Of a stretch of DNA of 64,000 nt, positions 62,452 to 64,000 are shown piece after piece. The position numbers and the translations under genes are program-made. The stretch comes from Hafnia paralvei ATCC 29927 (GTDB lineage: Bacteria > Pseudomonadota > Gammaproteobacteria > Enterobacterales > Enterobacteriaceae): contig NZ_LXET01000047.1 of NCBI RefSeq assembly GCF_001655005.1, forward strand, positions 71,316 to 135,315, in the 5' to 3' direction. How positions within the stretch are numbered: the stretch's first letter is position 1; each line of letters begins with the position of its first letter. Below the pieces are notes generated by a model, which was given only the letters and a program-made list of their open reading frames with translations, searched no databases and had not been told where the DNA came from.

Positions 62452-63642
62452 ATGCTGGATAGCCAAACCATCGCCACCGTTAAATCGACCATCCCTTTAC
62501 TGGCTGCAACTGGACCAAAACTCACCGCGCATTTTTACGATCGCATGTTTGAGCACAATCCAGAGCTGAAAGAAATTTTCAATATGAGTAACCAACGTAA
62601 TGGCGACCAGCGTGAAGCGCTGTTCAATGCGATCTGCGCGTACGCGACAAATATTGAAAATCTGGCGGCGTTGTTACCTGCAGTTGAGCGTATTGCACAG
62701 AAACACGCCAGCTTCAATATTCAGCCCGAACAGTATCAGATCGTCGGTCATCACCTGCTAAAAACGCTGGAAGAGATGTTTAATCCGGGAGATGAGGTGC
62801 TGGATGCATGGGGCAAAGCCTATGGTGTTTTAGCCGACGTCTTTATTCAGCGCGAATCACAGATTTATCAACAGAGTGAAAGCACACAAGGTGGCTGGCG
62901 CGATCTGCGTCCGTTCAAGATCCTCAAAAAAGAGAAACAAAGCGATCTCATCACCAGCTTTATTCTGGTCCCCGAAGACGGAAGCCGCGTGGCTGATTTC
63001 CAGCCGGGTCAATACTTAGCGGTTTATATCCGCCATCCGAGCTTGCCACATCAAGAAATCCGCCAATATTCTCTGACCAACGAACCCAACGGTGAATACT
63101 ATCGTATTGCGGTAAAACGCGAAGGTCAGGGTCAAGTTTCGAACTTTATGCATGATATCGCGCAAGAAGGCGACGTAATTCAAATCGCACCTCCGCACGG
63201 TGATTTCTTCCTTGAAGTCAAAGAAAACACGCCTGTTGCACTGATTTCCGGCGGCGTAGGCCAAACACCTATGCTCGGCATGCTGCATACGCTACAGGCT
63301 CGCGGTCATCAGGGTGAAATTCAGTGGCTGCATGCCGCAGAAAACAGCAAAGTACGCGCCTTTGCCGATGAAGTGAATACGATTATTGCCGCTATGCCAA
63401 ACGCACGAAGCCACGTCTGGCTACAGCAAACCAGCGCAGACGATTGCATTGATGTCGATTTTAACTATCAGGGGTTAATGGATATCACTCCGGTCGCTGA
63501 TGCGTTGAAAAATAATGAAATGCACTATTATTTCTGCGGACCGGTAGGTTTTATGCAACATGTTGCAAAACAGCTACAGGCACTGGGTGTCGATGCGGAT
63601 CGTATGCACTATGAGTGTTTTGGACCGCATAAAGTGGTATGA
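62452..63642 (+). CDS. hmp: Flavohemoglobin / nitric oxide dioxygenase Hmp
   Basis: Oxidises NO to nitrate with O2 and NADPH/NADH; main aerobic NO detoxifier. The start at 62452 (MLDSQTIATVKSTIPLLAAT, ribosome site GAGGAT) gives 396 residues, as in E. coli; the frame is open to 62401. It has the globin domain with proximal H85 (IAQKHASFN), the FAD domain with RQYSLTNEP, the NAD domain with ISGGVGQTPMLGML and the C-terminal YECFGPHKVV. Confidence 0.97.
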   Translation: MLDSQTIATVKSTIPLLAATGPKLTAHFYDRMFEHNPELKEIFNMSNQRNGDQREALFNAICAYATNIENLAALLPAVERIAQKHASFNIQPEQYQIVGHHLLKTLEEMFNPGDEVLDAWGKAYGVLADVFIQRESQIYQQSESTQGGWRDLRPFKILKKEKQSDLITSFILVPEDGSRVADFQPGQYLAVYIRHPSLPHQEIRQYSLTNEPNGEYYRIAVKREGQGQVSNFMHDIAQEGDVIQIAPPHGDFFLEVKENTPVALISGGVGQTPMLGMLHTLQARGHQGEIQWLHAAENSKVRAFADEVNTIIAAMPNARSHVWLQQTSADDCIDVDFNYQGLMDITPVADALKNNEMHYYFCGPVGFMQHVAKQLQALGVDADRMHYECFGPHKVV

Positions 63643-63725
63643 GTTTTCGAACAGCGATTAATGATGTTGTTTATATGAGCATTTTGTAAGGTTTAAGCAG
63701 CCACTCCGTAGCAGCTTTCACATGC

Positions 63726-63771
63726 CGGTTTGGAACGTCAGTATCCTATGAAATTGCGGTGAAATGTTTCG
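63726..63771 (+). repeat. 46-bp direct repeat, copy 1
   Basis: Begins CGGTTTGGAACGTCAGTATC and ends GCGGTGAAATGTTTCG. It is identical over 46 bases to the segment at 63900-63945, 174 bases downstream. Confidence 0.93.
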
Positions 63772-63851
63772 GTCACCTATGTTACTGCTGTGTAATGTTC
63801 CGCCCGCCTGTTCATACCGAGCTTCATTGATACCCTTGTGAAGGCGTACGG

Positions 63852-63879
63852 GCAGAGACCACCAGCGCGTGGTCTCTGC
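63852..63879. repeat. Perfect 11-bp hairpin between the direct repeats
   Basis: GCAGAGACCAC (63852-63862) pairs with GTGGTCTCTGC (63869-63879) around CAGCGC. No T-run follows. Its place midway between the repeats suggests a structural part of one element. Confidence 0.88.
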
Positions 63880-63899
63880 ACTTGCGGTTATCTTCACTA

Positions 63900-63945
63900 C
63901 GGTTTGGAACGTCAGTATCCTATGAAATTGCGGTGAAATGTTTCG
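63900..63945 (+). repeat. 46-bp direct repeat, copy 2
   Basis: Exact second copy of the 63726-63771 sequence; the flanks differ right after the final G (GTCACC at copy 1, TTCGCC at copy 2). Confidence 0.93.
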
Positions 63946-64000
63946 TTCGCCGGTCAGCAAATGCGTTTCCATGAACCCACTGGCGTAGGCGACCGATGAG

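Larger units (their letters stand above)
63643..64000. other. Non-coding edge region with direct repeats and a hairpin
   Basis: No convincing gene. Contains two exact 46-bp direct repeats (63726 and 63900), a perfect 11-bp hairpin between them, and an 84-codon minus-strand frame that is mostly made of the repeats. No terminator was found right after hmp. The region continues beyond the window. Confidence 0.6.

Noticed and set aside
63718..63972. 84-codon minus-strand frame at the right edge
   Set aside because: Most of it is two copies of the 46-bp repeat plus the hairpin; no homology recognised, so not called as a gene.

Overview
The window is chromosomal DNA from an enteric gammaproteobacterium of the order Enterobacterales. 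Almost every core protein is very close to its Escherichia coli counterpart in length and key residues (DegP, ClcA with E148/E203/Y445, the complete isc operon, GuaBA, GlyA, Hmp). The combination of gene order, mngRAB, malXY and NicO/DUF1007 genes suggests a Hafnia-like genus (Hafniaceae). That genus call is inference; no rRNA gene is present to settle it.

Layout. 1-0.8 kb is the 3' end of emrB. 0.85-1.9 kb is an accessory patch: a ~150 bp imperfect palindrome, a RelE/ParE-type toxin with its antitoxin, and a 12-bp tandem repeat. 1.9-17.9 kb holds the degP-dgt / mtnN-btuF-yadS ... erpA-clcA-hemL block known from E. coli. It is interrupted between yadS and erpA by a mannosylglycerate utilisation cluster (mngR, mngA, mngB), a decayed patch with fragments of a cupin gene and an ascorbate-type PTS EIIC gene, and a PhnB-like VOC protein gene. 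18.0-20.1 kb is one large exported protein of unknown function. 20.4-63.6 kb is a second E. coli-like block (guaA-guaB / xseA ... der-bamB-yfgM-hisS-ispG-rodZ-pilW-rlmN, ndk, pbpC-yfhM, sseB, pepB, iscX-fdx-hscA-hscB-iscA-iscU-iscS-iscR, trmJ, suhB, csiE, glyA, hmp). Insertions in it are malX-malY with an AEC transporter (25-29.6 kb) and a NicO/DUF1007 metal-transport pair (57.9-59.6 kb). The two blocks lie far apart in E. coli, so 17.9-20.4 kb is a synteny junction, as is 0.8-1.9 kb between emrB and degP.

Functional themes. Envelope quality control and wall synthesis: DegP with a sigma-E type promoter, BamB, YfgM, RodZ, PbpC with the alpha-2-macroglobulin YfhM. Iron-sulfur assembly: the isc operon with two abutting IscR type-1-like sites, ErpA, and the Fe-S enzymes IspG and RlmN. 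Purine and one-carbon metabolism: GuaB, GuaA, GlyA with PurR-like operators, and the Dgt dGTPase. Nitric-oxide defence: Hmp with a near-consensus NsrR site. Sugar uptake: MngA and MalX PTS permeases.

The least explained items are the 685-residue exported protein, the TA module with its iteron-like repeat and palindrome, the five phased half-sites in the mngR-mngA control region, the pair of intergenic inverted-repeat elements (one inside the isc operon), a CsiE lacking its usual C-terminal domain, and a pair of 46-bp direct repeats around a perfect hairpin at the right edge. No CRISPR array, tRNA, rRNA, complete insertion sequence or prophage was seen.
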